52,394 nt of DNA from positions 1 through 52,394 of the forward strand of contig JAAELO010000039.1 of assembly GCA_024226555.1 (NCBI GenBank), given 5' to 3'. This stretch comes from Desulfobacterales bacterium (lineage in GTDB: Bacteria; Desulfobacterota; Desulfobacteria; Desulfobacterales; JAAELO01). The number at the start of each line of letters is the position of its first letter. The stretch's first letter is position 1. The notes under the pieces are model-generated. The model saw nothing but the letters and a program-made list of their open reading frames with translations. It searched no databases and was not told where the DNA came from. Both the position numbers and the translations under genes were made by a program. Below are positions 42,908 to 52,393 of the stretch, in pieces.

Positions 42908-44482
42908 ATGTCATTATCTAAGAAGGTTGGAATAGCTTCGATAATTATGATGCTTTCTGCATTATTCAGTAGAGTTGCGGGACTCGTACGGGAGATCTCA
43001 ATAGCACACATCGGAGGAGCTGATGCAGCTGTTGATGCTTATCAAATAGCATTTATGCTGCCTGAAGTACTAAACCACGTTCTTGCAAGTGGTTTCTTAT
43101 CTATAACATTTATTCCAATATTCTCATACTACCTGGAAAATAACAGAGAGGCAGATGGCTGGAAAGTATTCAATAACATACACAACATATTCTCATTATT
43201 ATTGATCATTCTTATTTTAATAGCTGAAGTATTTACACCACAAATCATTAAAATCCTGTCTCCTGGTACAAAAGACCCTGAAACTATTAAAAAAGCAATT
43301 ACAATGACCAGAATTATTTTACCTGCACAGCTTTTCTTCTTTTCAGGAGGACTTTTTATGGCTGTTCAGTATGCAAAGGAGAAGTTTTTCATACCTGCTC
43401 TGGCACCTGTAATTTACAATCTAGGAATTATTTGTTTTGGCCTTCTTTTAAGCAATATATGTGGAATGGAAGGATTTTCATGGGGTGTGCTTGCAGGATC
43501 TTTAATTGGGAATTTCATAATTCAACTATATGGTGCTAAAAAAGCTGGTTTTAAATTCAGTATGCAACTCAATTTGAAAGACTCCGAGTTAATCAGGTAT
43601 TTTAAAGTATCTATGCCGTTAATGGTAGGAATCTCAATGTTTTTCTCAACTGAACTCTTTTTTAAATTTTTCGGTTCATACCTTGATCAGGGAAGTATAT
43701 CAAAGTTAAATTATGCCATGAGAGTTATGCTTATTTTAGTGAGCCTTTTTGGACAAGCCGTTGGCGTTGCATCTTACCCCTATCTTGCAAAACTTGCAGT
43801 TGAAAAAAACATAAAAAAAATGAACGAACTCATAAATGGGACTGTTAAGTATTTAGGCGTTGTAATCCCCTTTTCTGTATTGTTTATGATATTGAGAAAA
43901 GAGATCATTTTTGTCCTTTTTCAAAGGGGAGAATTTAAAAGCTCAGCAACAATGATAACATCTGAGATACTTTTGTATTTAATGATTGGAACTTTTGCCT
44001 TTGCAGCTCAAACGGTTGTTGTTAGAGGATATTATGCTGTGCAAAATACACTTCTACCAGCATTGTTAGGAACCATTTCTGCATTTTTAAGTCTTCCAAT
44101 ATACTACATTTTTATGAAAAAAATGGGAGTTAATGGTGTTGCTCTTGCTGTTTCTGTTTCTGCAATAATTCAGGTTCTCCTGCTATATTTAATATGGAAC
44201 AAAAAAACCTCAAATAAAGATGCTTTAAAAGTAATTTATTTCTATGGTAAGATAATAGTTGTTAGTGTTATGATTGGTGTCGGCTTGTCATATTTCAAAA
44301 GTTATTTTCTCATTAATATTGATACCAATTCATTTGCAGGTTGTGTTTTTAATGGAATTATAATCTCGGCTCTCTTTATAACTCTGTTAATATGCTCATC
44401 CAATCTCCTTGGCATTAAAGAGGTTAATGAGGTGATATATAAAATATTCAGTAAATTCATAAAAAAGAAGCAAAATGAATAA
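42908..44482 (+). CDS. murJ: Lipid II flippase MurJ (MviN family)
   Basis: A 524-residue polytopic membrane protein that moves lipid II across the cytoplasmic membrane in peptidoglycan synthesis. About 14 hydrophobic segments are seen. Family motifs include ASIIMMLSALFSRVAGLVRE near the start, with the conserved Arg in SRVxGLxRE, LLSFIPIF-like LSITFIPIF, ASYPYLAKLAV and LFQRGEF. The start is the ATG at 42908 with AAGAGG upstream, preceded by an in-frame TTG. The 3' end overlaps the HAD gene by eight bases. Confidence 0.94.
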   Translation: MSLSKKVGIASIIMMLSALFSRVAGLVREISIAHIGGADAAVDAYQIAFMLPEVLNHVLASGFLSITFIPIFSYYLENNREADGWKVFNNIHNIFSLLLIILILIAEVFTPQIIKILSPGTKDPETIKKAITMTRIILPAQLFFFSGGLFMAVQYAKEKFFIPALAPVIYNLGIICFGLLLSNICGMEGFSWGVLAGSLIGNFIIQLYGAKKAGFKFSMQLNLKDSELIRYFKVSMPLMVGISMFFSTELFFKFFGSYLDQGSISKLNYAMRVMLILVSLFGQAVGVASYPYLAKLAVEKNIKKMNELINGTVKYLGVVIPFSVLFMILRKEIIFVLFQRGEFKSSATMITSEILLYLMIGTFAFAAQTVVVRGYYAVQNTLLPALLGTISAFLSLPIYYIFMKKMGVNGVALAVSVSAIIQVLLLYLIWNKKTSNKDALKVIYFYGKIIVVSVMIGVGLSYFKSYFLINIDTNSFAGCVFNGIIISALFITLLICSSNLLGIKEVNEVIYKIFSKFIKKKQNE

Positions 44483-45308
44483 AAAAATACTATTCACAGA
44501 TCTTGATGGGACTTTAATCGGTTCTGATGGGAAAATAAGCGAAAAAGATATTAAAACACTCGAATATCTTGGAGAAAAAGGTATAACCAGAGTAATCGCA
44601 ACAGGAAGATCTCTTTTCTCATTTCAAAAAAGTGTGAAAATAAAACTGCCTATCGATTATATGATTTTTTCAACGGGTGCTGGAATCTGTGAATATCCTG
44701 ATATGGAAAGTTGTATTATTAATCAGAAAAACCTAACAGGTGAAGACGTTAAAGAGATCGTCAGGGTTTTTGAAGATCTTGGACTTAACTATATGGTCCA
44801 TGAGAAAGTTCCCAATAACCACATATTTCACTACAAGCAAATAGGAAAAGCCAAAGATTTTGATCACAGATTGAAAGTCTATTCAAAATATGCAAACAGG
44901 ATTAACAGCAATTTTCATTTTAATGATTCAGCCCAACTCCTTTCAATAGTAGATAATGACCCAAATGATGAGATAATAAATAAAGTTCGCGAAAGCCTTC
45001 CTGATTACAATGTTATAAAGACAACATCTCCATTCGATGGGAAATCTCTGTGGATTGAAGTTTTTCCAAATAATGTATCAAAAAGCCATGCTGCTAAATG
45101 GTTAACTGAAAAAATTGGATTATCTAAAGAAAACTCACTTGCCATAGGAAATGACTACAATGACCTCGATCTCCTTGAATGGGCAGGTAAATCTGTTGTT
45201 GTCGAAAATACTCCTTTAGATATGAAAAATAAATTTTTTACAGTAAAATCAAATGAAGAATCAGGCGTCTCCGAGGCCATAACTGCCTGGCTTCAGAATA
45301 CAATATAA
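44475..45308 (+). CDS. HAD-superfamily (IIB, Cof-like) phosphatase
   Basis: A 277-residue phosphohydrolase. The nucleophile motif is LFTDLDGTLIGSDG, motif II is VIATGRS, and the closing motif is IGNDYNDLDLLEWAG, with a Lys in the KS region for motif III (GVSKSHAAKWL). The cap domain is of the C2B type. Sugar phosphates are the commonest substrates. Overlap with the murJ end makes co-translation likely, but no functional link to peptidoglycan is visible. It is about 28 percent longer in the cap than minimal HADs but normal for Cof types. Confidence 0.9.
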   Translation: MNKKILFTDLDGTLIGSDGKISEKDIKTLEYLGEKGITRVIATGRSLFSFQKSVKIKLPIDYMIFSTGAGICEYPDMESCIINQKNLTGEDVKEIVRVFEDLGLNYMVHEKVPNNHIFHYKQIGKAKDFDHRLKVYSKYANRINSNFHFNDSAQLLSIVDNDPNDEIINKVRESLPDYNVIKTTSPFDGKSLWIEVFPNNVSKSHAAKWLTEKIGLSKENSLAIGNDYNDLDLLEWAGKSVVVENTPLDMKNKFFTVKSNEESGVSEAITAWLQNTI

Positions 45309-45410
45309 AGCCTTTTTAAAACATAAATACAGACACTTAAACTGTTACGATTTGCATTATTTGCTTTTTTGGTGTATTTTATAAGAAGGTAATCATAAAG
45401 GAGAAAAATT

Positions 45411-45677
45411 ATGGCTATTAGCAATGTAAATTCATCAGCACCATATCTAAATGAAACCACTGGAATTAAAAGAGATATCCAGGCAGAAAGACTCAAAGAG
45501 GAAGTTAAGGAAGACTCATATAAAGTGGAGATATCTCAGGAAGCAATGGATAAACGAAGAATAGCTCAGGAAGCGACATTGAAAGCATCTGATGCTAACA
45601 AAGATCGTGAAGCACAAGCTGAAAACAAAGATTATGAGCCTGCTTCGTCATTGGATAATGAAGAATTATCGGGTTAA
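45411..45677 (+). CDS. Small soluble protein, unknown
   Basis: 88 residues with a good ribosome-binding site (AAGGAG) and a terminator, so surely expressed. The N-terminus MAISNVNSSAPYLNETTGIK, the middle YKVEISQEAMDKRRI and the acidic tail have the low-complexity, disordered look of FlgM-type anti-sigma factors or other small flagellar-associated proteins. The similarity is only by composition and position of the motif, and I do not assign a function. Confidence 0.75.
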   Translation: MAISNVNSSAPYLNETTGIKRDIQAERLKEEVKEDSYKVEISQEAMDKRRIAQEATLKASDANKDREAQAENKDYEPASSLDNEELSG

Positions 45678-45719
45678 TTTATACTATTTTAAGAAATTTT
45701 AAAGATTATCTGTAATTGA

Positions 45720-45748
45720 AAACCGTTAGAGTTTCTAACGGTTTTTTA
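45720..45748 (+). terminator. Rho-independent terminator
   Basis: AAAACCGTTAGA (45720-45731), loop GTT, TCTAACGGTTTT (45735-45746), then T residues. A perfect 12-base stem ending the small-protein gene. Confidence 0.92.
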
Positions 45749-45818
45749 ATTTTAAACATTGCTAATTTTTGATACATTATAAAAAGAAGAAAATATCAAA
45801 AAAGTCAGCTTTATATGT

Positions 45819-46265
45819 TTAGTTGTAAACTACATTTAGAGTTGCAGATCCAGTATAATCCTGAGCATATTGATCCGCATTTACATGAGCAGTAGCTCCA
45901 ACCCTTATTTCATATTCTGGAAGTAATGTAACCGATGTTGATAAATTGAAATTATTTACAGTAACATGTTGATCAGAAAATGTAGATCCAATCATTGTAA
46001 TTGATGATTCAACGATACTCAAAGATACGCTAGCTTGGTCATCTCCAGTAATATTAAACTCTGCAGATCCTGTATCACCAGGAGCTATAGTAACCATTTG
46101 ATCAATGCTGCCAATTAGTACAGTTCCAAAACTTAATGCCTGAACTTCTGTTATTGTCATTTCTTTTCTTACTTTCAATGATACATCAAATGATTCTTGT
46201 GCAGAAAAAGTATTACATACAAATACAATAGTTAAAACGATGGATAAAAAAACAATTCTTTTCAT
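45819..46265 (-). CDS. DUF4402-domain secreted protein
   Basis: A 148-residue protein with a Sec signal peptide (cleavage near TFSA-QE). The mature domain follows the DUF4402 pattern: KEMTITEVQALSFGTVLIGS, AEFNITGDDQASVSLSIV, then EYEIRVGATAHVNA and DYTGSATLNVVYN at the C-terminus. This all-beta fold occurs in surface and pilus-like proteins of Gram-negative bacteria; no function is established. AAGGAG precedes the ATG. It stands alone. Confidence 0.9.
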   Translation of the reverse strand: MKRIVFLSIVLTIVFVCNTFSAQESFDVSLKVRKEMTITEVQALSFGTVLIGSIDQMVTIAPGDTGSAEFNITGDDQASVSLSIVESSITMIGSTFSDQHVTVNNFNLSTSVTLLPEYEIRVGATAHVNADQYAQDYTGSATLNVVYN

Positions 46266-46674
46266 TCTGTTCTCCTTTTGAGTTATATATTAAAATTTGA
46301 ACATAATTAAATATTTTAATTGAGTGTAGTGTCAATTAAAATATTCACTAGTACAAATAAGTATGTAGTTAATTTTGAAAAAAGGTTATGTAATTGAAAT
46401 TTTCTTTAATTTCATGATATAAAAGAATAGATTGAATAACTATTTATAATTGCTATTAAAGTTCAAAAATGAACTTTAATATTGCTAATAAAAAAAAATA
46501 TTTTGAATTTCATGAAATAAAATAGAAATATTATAAAATTTGCATATTTTAAAGAGTTAATAAAACCTATAGTATTAATATCGGTTTTTTGTTTCTTACA
46601 ATTTTGACTATATTTTTACTGGAAGTTACTGAGTAAATATACTTTTAATCGTTTTCAGCTCATTATAAGGTATT
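46266..46674. other. AT-rich intergenic region with a perfect hairpin
   Basis: About 410 bases without a gene, very rich in A and T. The only clear structure is ATTAAAGTTCA-AAAA-TGAACTTTAAT at 46455-46480, an 11-pair hairpin without a T tract. The promoter of the DUF4402 gene should be near 46290-46340. Confidence 0.5.
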
Positions 46675-46696
46675 TTATGCGGTCGAAGACAGAACA

Positions 46697-46714
46697 CCAC
46701 GGGTTTACCCGTGG
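46697..46714 (+). repeat. Left-end hairpin of the IS200-type element
   Basis: CCACGGG-TTTA-CCCGTGG is a perfect seven-pair stem upstream of the transposase start. In this class such subterminal hairpins are bound by TnpA. Confidence 0.85.
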
Positions 46715-46746
46715 ATGAATGAGCCCGGAGGTGGTATGGTACATTT

Positions 46747-47171
46747 ATGGAATATACCAAGACAGCTCATAGCATTATCTTAAATATCATACAGTTTGGG
46801 TGTGTAAATACCGCCGAAGGATCCTGAATCCTGGAGTATGTGGATATTTAAATAAGCTTTTACCGAAGCTAACGAGGAGTATGTCCGGCGTTATTATAGA
46901 AACGATTGGCTTTGATAAAGATCATTTACATATGATTATAACGATACCACCTAAATACAAGATTTCAAGTGTTATAGGTCAATTAAAAAGTCAATCGGCT
47001 TCTCAATTAAGAAAAAAATATTCATGGTTATCAGAAGTATATTGGAAAGAAAATATTGTTTGGTCGCCGGGCTACTTCGTCAGTAGCGTAGGGATTGATG
47101 AAGATACAATTAGAAATTACGTTGAACATCAGGGGGAACAGGATTCAGGTCAACTTCTCCTGAAGTTGTAA
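46747..47171 (+). pseudogene. tnpA: IS200-type Y1 transposase tnpA, frameshifted
   Basis: The product would be a single-strand transposase acting on hairpin ends. The start reads MEYTKTAHS (46747-46773) in one frame; the continuation YLKYHTVWVCKYRRRIL is in another, so one base has been lost at about 46773-46774. The rest is intact for 123 residues from 46800: DKDHLHMI holds the HUH metal motif, and the catalytic Tyr is in RNYVEHQ. The last half could be expressed alone from GTG 46800, but it would lack the N-terminal beta-strand, so activity is unlikely. Confidence 0.85.
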
Positions 47172-47180
47172 CAGAAAGAA

Positions 47181-47197
47181 CCCCGGGCTTGCCGGGG
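47181..47197 (+). repeat. Right-end hairpin of the IS200-type element
   Basis: CCCCGG-GCTTG-CCGGGG lies ten bases after the transposase stop codon and is the expected right-end recognition hairpin. Confidence 0.75.
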
Positions 47198-47256
47198 GAA
47201 TCTATGCTTGATTTCCCGAAATTCGAGAAGTTTTGGGGATGCAGTTATTATTTTGA

Positions 47257-47331
47257 TGCAAATACAAGGGGCATAAAGCCCTAAAGTCGTATGGTTTACT
47301 ACTACGAAGGGCTTTTAACGATGTATTTGCA
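47257..47331. ncRNA. Nested long inverted repeat downstream of ligA, candidate structured RNA
   Basis: Three coaxial helices: TGCAAATACA (47257-47266) with TGTATTTGCA (47322-47331), AAAGCCCT (47275-47282) with AGGGCTTT (47308-47315), and TCGTA (47287-47291) with TACGA (47303-47307), with an 11-base loop. The two asymmetric internal loops are typical of a folded RNA. It lies between the IS200 element and the ligA stop codon. It could be a 3' end structure of ligA on the minus strand, an independent RNA or a recombination site. Confidence 0.45.
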
Positions 47332-47348
47332 GTGAAATAATCAATTGC

Positions 47349-49253
47349 TTAAAATGAAAATAGTTGATCTTCAGTAATAATTTCAATTCCTAATTTTTCT
47401 GCCTTGATATACTTGGAACTGGAACTTTTTTCATTACATACAAGAAAAGAAGTATTTTTTGAAACAGTCTTAGTACTCTTGCCACCCCTATCTTCAATAA
47501 AAGTTTCAATCTCTTTCCTTGGCTTTGAAAGCTTTCCAGTTATTACAAAGGTCTTTCCTGAAAGTGAAAGATCTCCAGAATCAACATCTGACTGCTCAGG
47601 CATATCTTCAACCTCAATACCAAGTTCCTGAAGTTCAGAAAGCATTTTCCAGCCATGATCATTTAAACCATTTAATATCTGTTCTGCCAGAATTTCTCCA
47701 ATCCCTTTGATGCTAACAAAATCTTCATACTTCATCCTCTTTATAGCTTCTATTGTTCGCATCTCTTCAACAATAAGCTTGGAAACTCCCCTTCCAAGAC
47801 CTTCAATTCCAAGACCCTTAAGAAAAGTAACAATATCCATCGTCTTACTGTTCTGAATATTCTCAACAATTTTTTTAGCAGATTTATCCCCAAGCTTTTC
47901 AAGACCTGAAATATCGCTTTCTTTAAGCGTATAGAGTGACTTAATATCCGTTACAATTTTCTCATCATAAAGTTTACCAAGCGTTCCATCACCAATATTC
48001 TCAATACCAGTTGTTTTTATCCAGTTAGCAATCTGTCCATATAGTTTTGATTTACACACCTGATTGTAACAGAAAAGATCAACCTCAGTTTCATTCATTT
48101 TAACTTCAGTGTCGCAGATAGGACAAACCTTTGGAACATCATAAATTCCATTTTTCTTTATAGTTCTCTCATGTTTGGGAATTACTTCACCGGATCTTGT
48201 TATCTCAATCTCACATCCAATATTAAGATCGTTATCAGCGATATATTTTACATTATGAAATGTAACTCTCTGGACTGTTGCACCTGAAAGCTCAACAGGT
48301 TCGACAATTCCAACAAATGTTATTTTTCCTGTTCTTCCAACATCCACTATAATGTCTTTAACTTTAGTAAAGGCAGTATCAGATTTAAATTTATAAGCGA
48401 GTTTTCCCTTTGGGTGATGTCCGGTAAACCCTCTATCAATCTGATTTTCAATAGAATCTACAGAAAAAACAAGGCCATCTGTTAAAAACTCATATTTTTC
48501 AATAGCTTCAGCATATCCATTTATAAAATTTGTTACATCATCTTCATTTTCAACCATGCAGAAAAGAGGGGTTACAAATTTTTCGCTATTTAGTACAGAT
48601 ATTTTTTCCTCTTCTGTTTTTATATTTGAATCTTCGCAAAAGATTTCATAACCGATAAAATCAAGATATTTACAAAGATCAAGGTCAGTCTTTTTATGAA
48701 GAAGTCCAGCGACTATATTTCTAATAGATTTTGGTTTTGAAAGTTTTCTCTTTTCCATCTCAACACAAAGATCATCAAAATTGTTTTTTGTGATACAAAC
48801 TTCACCCCGAATCTCAAGGTCTTTTCCTTTTAGTTCCTTAGATTTAAGCTCTTTAGGGATATTTATATATTTAAAGTATTTTGTAAGGTTTTCACCATAA
48901 ATTCCATCACCACGTGTTTTTCCAATTTTAAAAGCACCTTTTTCATAGATAAGTGATGCTGAGCTTCCATCCATCTTGTAAGTTACAAAGCATTTTTCAC
49001 CTTCCATCCATGAGATAACATCTGGAATCTCTCTGGATTTTGAAAGGGAAAGCATGGGCTTATCATGTTTAATCTTGTCTTCCATAACTTCAAAACCAAC
49101 AAGGGCTAATGCATATGAATCCGGATTAAGAGCCTTTAATTCATCTTCAAGTTTGTCAAAATGTTCATCGGAGATCTCAGCTTCACCTTTGTAATATTTT
49201 TGCTTATGGTAAATTACAAGATCTTCCAGTTCTTTTTTTCTCTTTAAAGACAT
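47349..49253 (-). CDS. ligA: NAD-dependent DNA ligase LigA
   Basis: A 634-residue ligase that seals nicks in replication and repair, using NAD. Domain Ia (YHKQKYYKGEAEISDEHFDK) takes NMN. The adenylated lysine is Lys93 in TYKMDGSSAS. The OB-fold contains VDVGRTGKITFVGIVEPVEL, followed by the zinc finger (CPIC and CYNQVC), helix-hairpin-helix repeats (LGIEGLGRGVSKLI, IKGIGEILAEQI) and a C-terminal BRCT domain (GKTFVITGKLSKPRKEIETF). It is somewhat short for LigA (about 670 is typical), mainly at the N-terminus. AAAGGGCTGAAGACT precedes the ATG. Confidence 0.96.
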   Translation of the reverse strand: MSLKRKKELEDLVIYHKQKYYKGEAEISDEHFDKLEDELKALNPDSYALALVGFEVMEDKIKHDKPMLSLSKSREIPDVISWMEGEKCFVTYKMDGSSASLIYEKGAFKIGKTRGDGIYGENLTKYFKYINIPKELKSKELKGKDLEIRGEVCITKNNFDDLCVEMEKRKLSKPKSIRNIVAGLLHKKTDLDLCKYLDFIGYEIFCEDSNIKTEEEKISVLNSEKFVTPLFCMVENEDDVTNFINGYAEAIEKYEFLTDGLVFSVDSIENQIDRGFTGHHPKGKLAYKFKSDTAFTKVKDIIVDVGRTGKITFVGIVEPVELSGATVQRVTFHNVKYIADNDLNIGCEIEITRSGEVIPKHERTIKKNGIYDVPKVCPICDTEVKMNETEVDLFCYNQVCKSKLYGQIANWIKTTGIENIGDGTLGKLYDEKIVTDIKSLYTLKESDISGLEKLGDKSAKKIVENIQNSKTMDIVTFLKGLGIEGLGRGVSKLIVEEMRTIEAIKRMKYEDFVSIKGIGEILAEQILNGLNDHGWKMLSELQELGIEVEDMPEQSDVDSGDLSLSGKTFVITGKLSKPRKEIETFIEDRGGKSTKTVSKNTSFLVCNEKSSSSKYIKAEKLGIEIITEDQLFSF

Positions 49254-49462
49254 AGTCTTCAGCCCTTTATTTTTTTTATACGACCTTTAACAGGCCACCA
49301 ATAATTTATAACCTAACAACTTTAAAACAGAGAAAGTTTTATATCAAGTCAATATAGAAAGTACCAATGAATATAATCACATTCCAAACAATTTGACAAA
49401 AAAAAGTATATGTTTAAATTTTGAATGGGAATAAAATAAAATTACTGAAATTAGGAGAAGTC

Positions 49463-52096
49463 ATGCGTTTAGATAAATTTACAGTAAAATCAAAGGAGTT
49501 GGTCGCATCTTCACAGCAGATTGCAAACGATTATTCAAATCAGCAGATAGAACCCGTTCATATTTTTATTTCAATGCTAACAGAGCAGGATGGTATTGTA
49601 ACCTCCATACTTAATAAAACAGGTGTTTCAATACCTCAGATTGAAGCTGAAGTTGAAGATTTAATAAACAGATTACCAAAGATATCAGGTTCCCACACAG
49701 AACCATACATTTCAGTAGATCTAAAAAAAGTTCTTGATAATGCTTTCACAGAATCAGCAGATATGAAAGATGAGTATGTTAGTGTTGAACACATATTGCT
49801 TGCTCTTACAGCTATTAAAAAAGGTGACCTTAAATCAGTTTTTCAAAAAAATGGATTATCAAGAGTTAATATCCTGAAAGTACTGATGGAGGTTAGGGGA
49901 AACCAGAGAGTTACAGATCAAAATCCAGAAGGCACATATAATGTCCTTGATAAATATACAAGGGATCTTACAAAACTCGCAAGATTAGGAAAGTTAGACC
50001 CGGTTATAGGTAGAGATGAAGAGATAAGAAGAATAGTTCAGGTTTTATCAAGAAGAAGAAAAAATAATCCTGTTTTGATCGGAGAACCAGGAGTTGGTAA
50101 AACCGCAATTGTAGAAGGATTAGCGGGTAGAATAGTGGCTGGAGATGTTTCATCAACACTTATTGATCGAAAAGTTTGTGACCTTGATATGGGAGCACTC
50201 ATTGCAGGAGCAAAGTACAGGGGAGAATTTGAAGAGAGATTAAAAGCTGTTCTAAAAGAAGTAGAAGAGAGTGATGGAAATATTATACTTTTTATTGATG
50301 AACTCCATACTTTAATTGGAGCAGGAGCGGCAGAAGGTTCAATAGATGCATCCAACATGTTAAAACCAGCCCTTGCAAGAGGTACCCTGAGATGTATTGG
50401 CGCAACAACAATTAATGAATATAAAAAGTACATAGAAAAAGATGCTGCATTCGAAAGAAGGTTTCAGCCAGTAAGAACCAGTGAACCATCAGTTGAGGAT
50501 ACGATATCAATCCTTAGGGGACTTAAGGAGAAGTACGAAGTTCACCATGGTGTTAGAATTAAGGATTCTGCGATAGTTTCAGCAGCAACACTGTCAAATA
50601 GATATATTTCAGACAGGTTCCTACCCGATAAAGCAATTGATTTGATAGACGAATGTGCCAGTAAACTACGTATTGAAATAAGCAGCATGCCCATGGAAAT
50701 AGACGAAATTGATAGAAAGATAATTCAGGCTGAAATTGAAAAAGAAGCCCTCAAAAAAGAAAAAGATGATTTGTCACTAAAACGACTTGATGTTATTGAA
50801 AAAGAACTTTCAGAAATGAAAGAGACAATCCACGGAATGAAAGCTCACTGGCTAAATGAGAAGGAAGCCATTAAAAAAATAAGTGACATCAAAGAAGAGA
50901 TCGAAGATCTGAAAATTAAAGAGCAGAACGCAGAGCGTGATGGTGATTTAGCAGTTGTCGCAGAGATAAGGTATGGAAAACAAAATGAGCTTCAGGATAA
51001 ACTAGAAGAAGAAAATAGCAAACTCCAAAATCTACAGTCTACAAAAAAGATGCTAAAAGAGGAAGTTGATGACGAAGATGTCGCAGCTATAGTTTCAAGA
51101 TGGACTGGAATACCAGTAGAAAAGATGCTCCAGGGTGAAATGGAGAAGCTCATAACTATGGAGGATTATTTAAGAAAAAGAGTAATAGGTCAGGAAAATG
51201 CCCTGAGAGCAGTCTCTGACGCTGTAAGAAGGTCAAGAGCAGGGCTTCAGAGTTTTGATCGTCCAATTGGAACATTCATTTTTTCAGGGCCAACAGGTGT
51301 AGGAAAAACCGAATTGGCAAAAGCTTTAGCAGAGTTCATATTTGATACAGAGCAATCAATAATTAGAATAGATATGTCGGAGTATATGGAAAAACATTCA
51401 GTAGCAAGACTTATTGGTGCACCTCCAGGATATGTCGGTTATGATGAAGGTGGATATCTCACAGAATCAGTCAGAAGAAATCCATACTCTGTAATACTTC
51501 TTGATGAGATAGAAAAAGCGCACCCGGATGTCTTTAATATACTCCTACAAATATTAGACGACGGGCGAATGACAGATGGAAAAGGAAGAACAGTTGATTT
51601 TAAAAATACGATTATAATCATGACATCAAACCTTGGTAGTAAAGAGATCACAGAAGCACATTTTGACCAGAAAGATATTGAAGAGAAAGCTTTTAAAGCC
51701 TTCAGAGAGAACTTTAAACCTGAATTTCTTAATAGAATAGATGAAAACATAGTATTTAAACCACTTGATTTTGAAGAGATAGAACAAATAGTGAAGATTC
51801 AAACAGACCTCCTATCAAAAAGAGTTGCTGAAAGAGAAATCTCTATCAAATTTGAAAAAGAAGTGATAAACTTTCTGGCAGAAAAAGGTTTCGACCCAAT
51901 CTACGGAGCAAGACCACTCAAAAGAGCAATACAGAAATATATAGAAAATCCATTAGCAATGGAGTTATTAAAAGGAAGCTTTAAAAACAATGAAGAAATT
52001 ATTGTAGATACAGATGATAAAGGTGATTTGGTGTTTAGAAAATCTTTGAAAGGTATTAAAATTAAAAACTCCTCCGGAGGCTCTCCCGAGAGGTAA
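49463..52096 (+). CDS. clpB: ATP-dependent disaggregase ClpB
   Basis: A chaperone of about 877 residues that rescues aggregated proteins with DnaK. I chose the ATG at 49463 (MRLDKFT) with AGGAGA upstream; the longer in-frame extension to 49421 lacks a ribosome-binding site. Order: Clp N-domain (residues 1-150), AAA1 with Walker A GEPGVGKT at about 207 and GATTINEY sensor, the coiled-coil M-domain (about 400-530), AAA2 with GPTGVGKTE at about 609, and a C-terminal D2-small domain. The M-domain marks it as ClpB rather than ClpA/C. No CIRCE element is visible. Confidence 0.97.
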   Translation: MRLDKFTVKSKELVASSQQIANDYSNQQIEPVHIFISMLTEQDGIVTSILNKTGVSIPQIEAEVEDLINRLPKISGSHTEPYISVDLKKVLDNAFTESADMKDEYVSVEHILLALTAIKKGDLKSVFQKNGLSRVNILKVLMEVRGNQRVTDQNPEGTYNVLDKYTRDLTKLARLGKLDPVIGRDEEIRRIVQVLSRRRKNNPVLIGEPGVGKTAIVEGLAGRIVAGDVSSTLIDRKVCDLDMGALIAGAKYRGEFEERLKAVLKEVEESDGNIILFIDELHTLIGAGAAEGSIDASNMLKPALARGTLRCIGATTINEYKKYIEKDAAFERRFQPVRTSEPSVEDTISILRGLKEKYEVHHGVRIKDSAIVSAATLSNRYISDRFLPDKAIDLIDECASKLRIEISSMPMEIDEIDRKIIQAEIEKEALKKEKDDLSLKRLDVIEKELSEMKETIHGMKAHWLNEKEAIKKISDIKEEIEDLKIKEQNAERDGDLAVVAEIRYGKQNELQDKLEEENSKLQNLQSTKKMLKEEVDDEDVAAIVSRWTGIPVEKMLQGEMEKLITMEDYLRKRVIGQENALRAVSDAVRRSRAGLQSFDRPIGTFIFSGPTGVGKTELAKALAEFIFDTEQSIIRIDMSEYMEKHSVARLIGAPPGYVGYDEGGYLTESVRRNPYSVILLDEIEKAHPDVFNILLQILDDGRMTDGKGRTVDFKNTIIIMTSNLGSKEITEAHFDQKDIEEKAFKAFRENFKPEFLNRIDENIVFKPLDFEEIEQIVKIQTDLLSKRVAEREISIKFEKEVINFLAEKGFDPIYGARPLKRAIQKYIENPLAMELLKGSFKNNEEIIVDTDDKGDLVFRKSLKGIKIKNSSGGSPER

Positions 52097-52148
52097 ACTT
52101 TTGAAAAGTTTAATAAACAGATATTAAAAAAAATAGAAGTAAGCGAAT

Positions 52149-52164
52149 GGTTGTCATTCCTGAG
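52149..52164 (-). repeat. Half-site of the REP-like hairpin repeat
   Basis: GGTTGTCATTCCTGAG is the perfect reverse complement of CTCAGGAATGACAACC in the repeat at 20505-20575. The remaining part of that hairpin is absent here. Confidence 0.45.
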
Positions 52165-52262
52165 AATAAAATACTACAAATGTAAGTGTTTTAACGTAAC
52201 CTGCAAAAACCGTTTACAAAATAAAAGTATGCGTATAAACTGATTCTTCATATTTTAAATAA

Positions 52263-52393
52263 CGGGAATCTCTAATAACTGTCTTTTGACCGAACTACTG
52301 CGTTTTTGAAAAAAATAACTGTAGTAAAATCAACCCGTTGTTTTTTTCTCAGCCTTGTATTTCAATCAAAATCCTAATTATTAGAGGTTCCCT
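52263..52393 (-). repeat. MITE-like repeat element at the window edge
   Basis: The ends are GGGAATCTCTAATAACTG and AATTATTAGAGGTTCCCT, with TA at the right boundary. Internal blocks ACTGTAGTAAAATCAACCCG and CTTGTATTTCAATCAAAATC are the reverse complement of the left half of the copy at 10341. The gap between clpB and this element holds no gene. Confidence 0.85.

Larger units (their letters stand above)
46675..47215 (+). mobile_element. IS200-type insertion sequence, inactivated
   Basis: The region has IS200/IS605 structure: a left-end hairpin CCACGGG-TTTA-CCCGTGG (46697-46714), a single Y1 transposase frame, and a right-end hairpin CCCCGG-GCTTG-CCGGGG (47181-47197) just past the stop. There are no inverted terminal repeats, as expected for this class. 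The element is richer in G+C than its surroundings. Exact ends cannot be fixed by eye, so the coordinates are approximate. Confidence 0.85.

Noticed and set aside
46800-47171. Intact 123-residue transposase starting at GTG 46800
   Set aside because: The upstream frame MEYTKTAHS and the in-frame YLKYHTVWV before 46800 show that this is the tail of a frameshifted longer gene, not a complete one.
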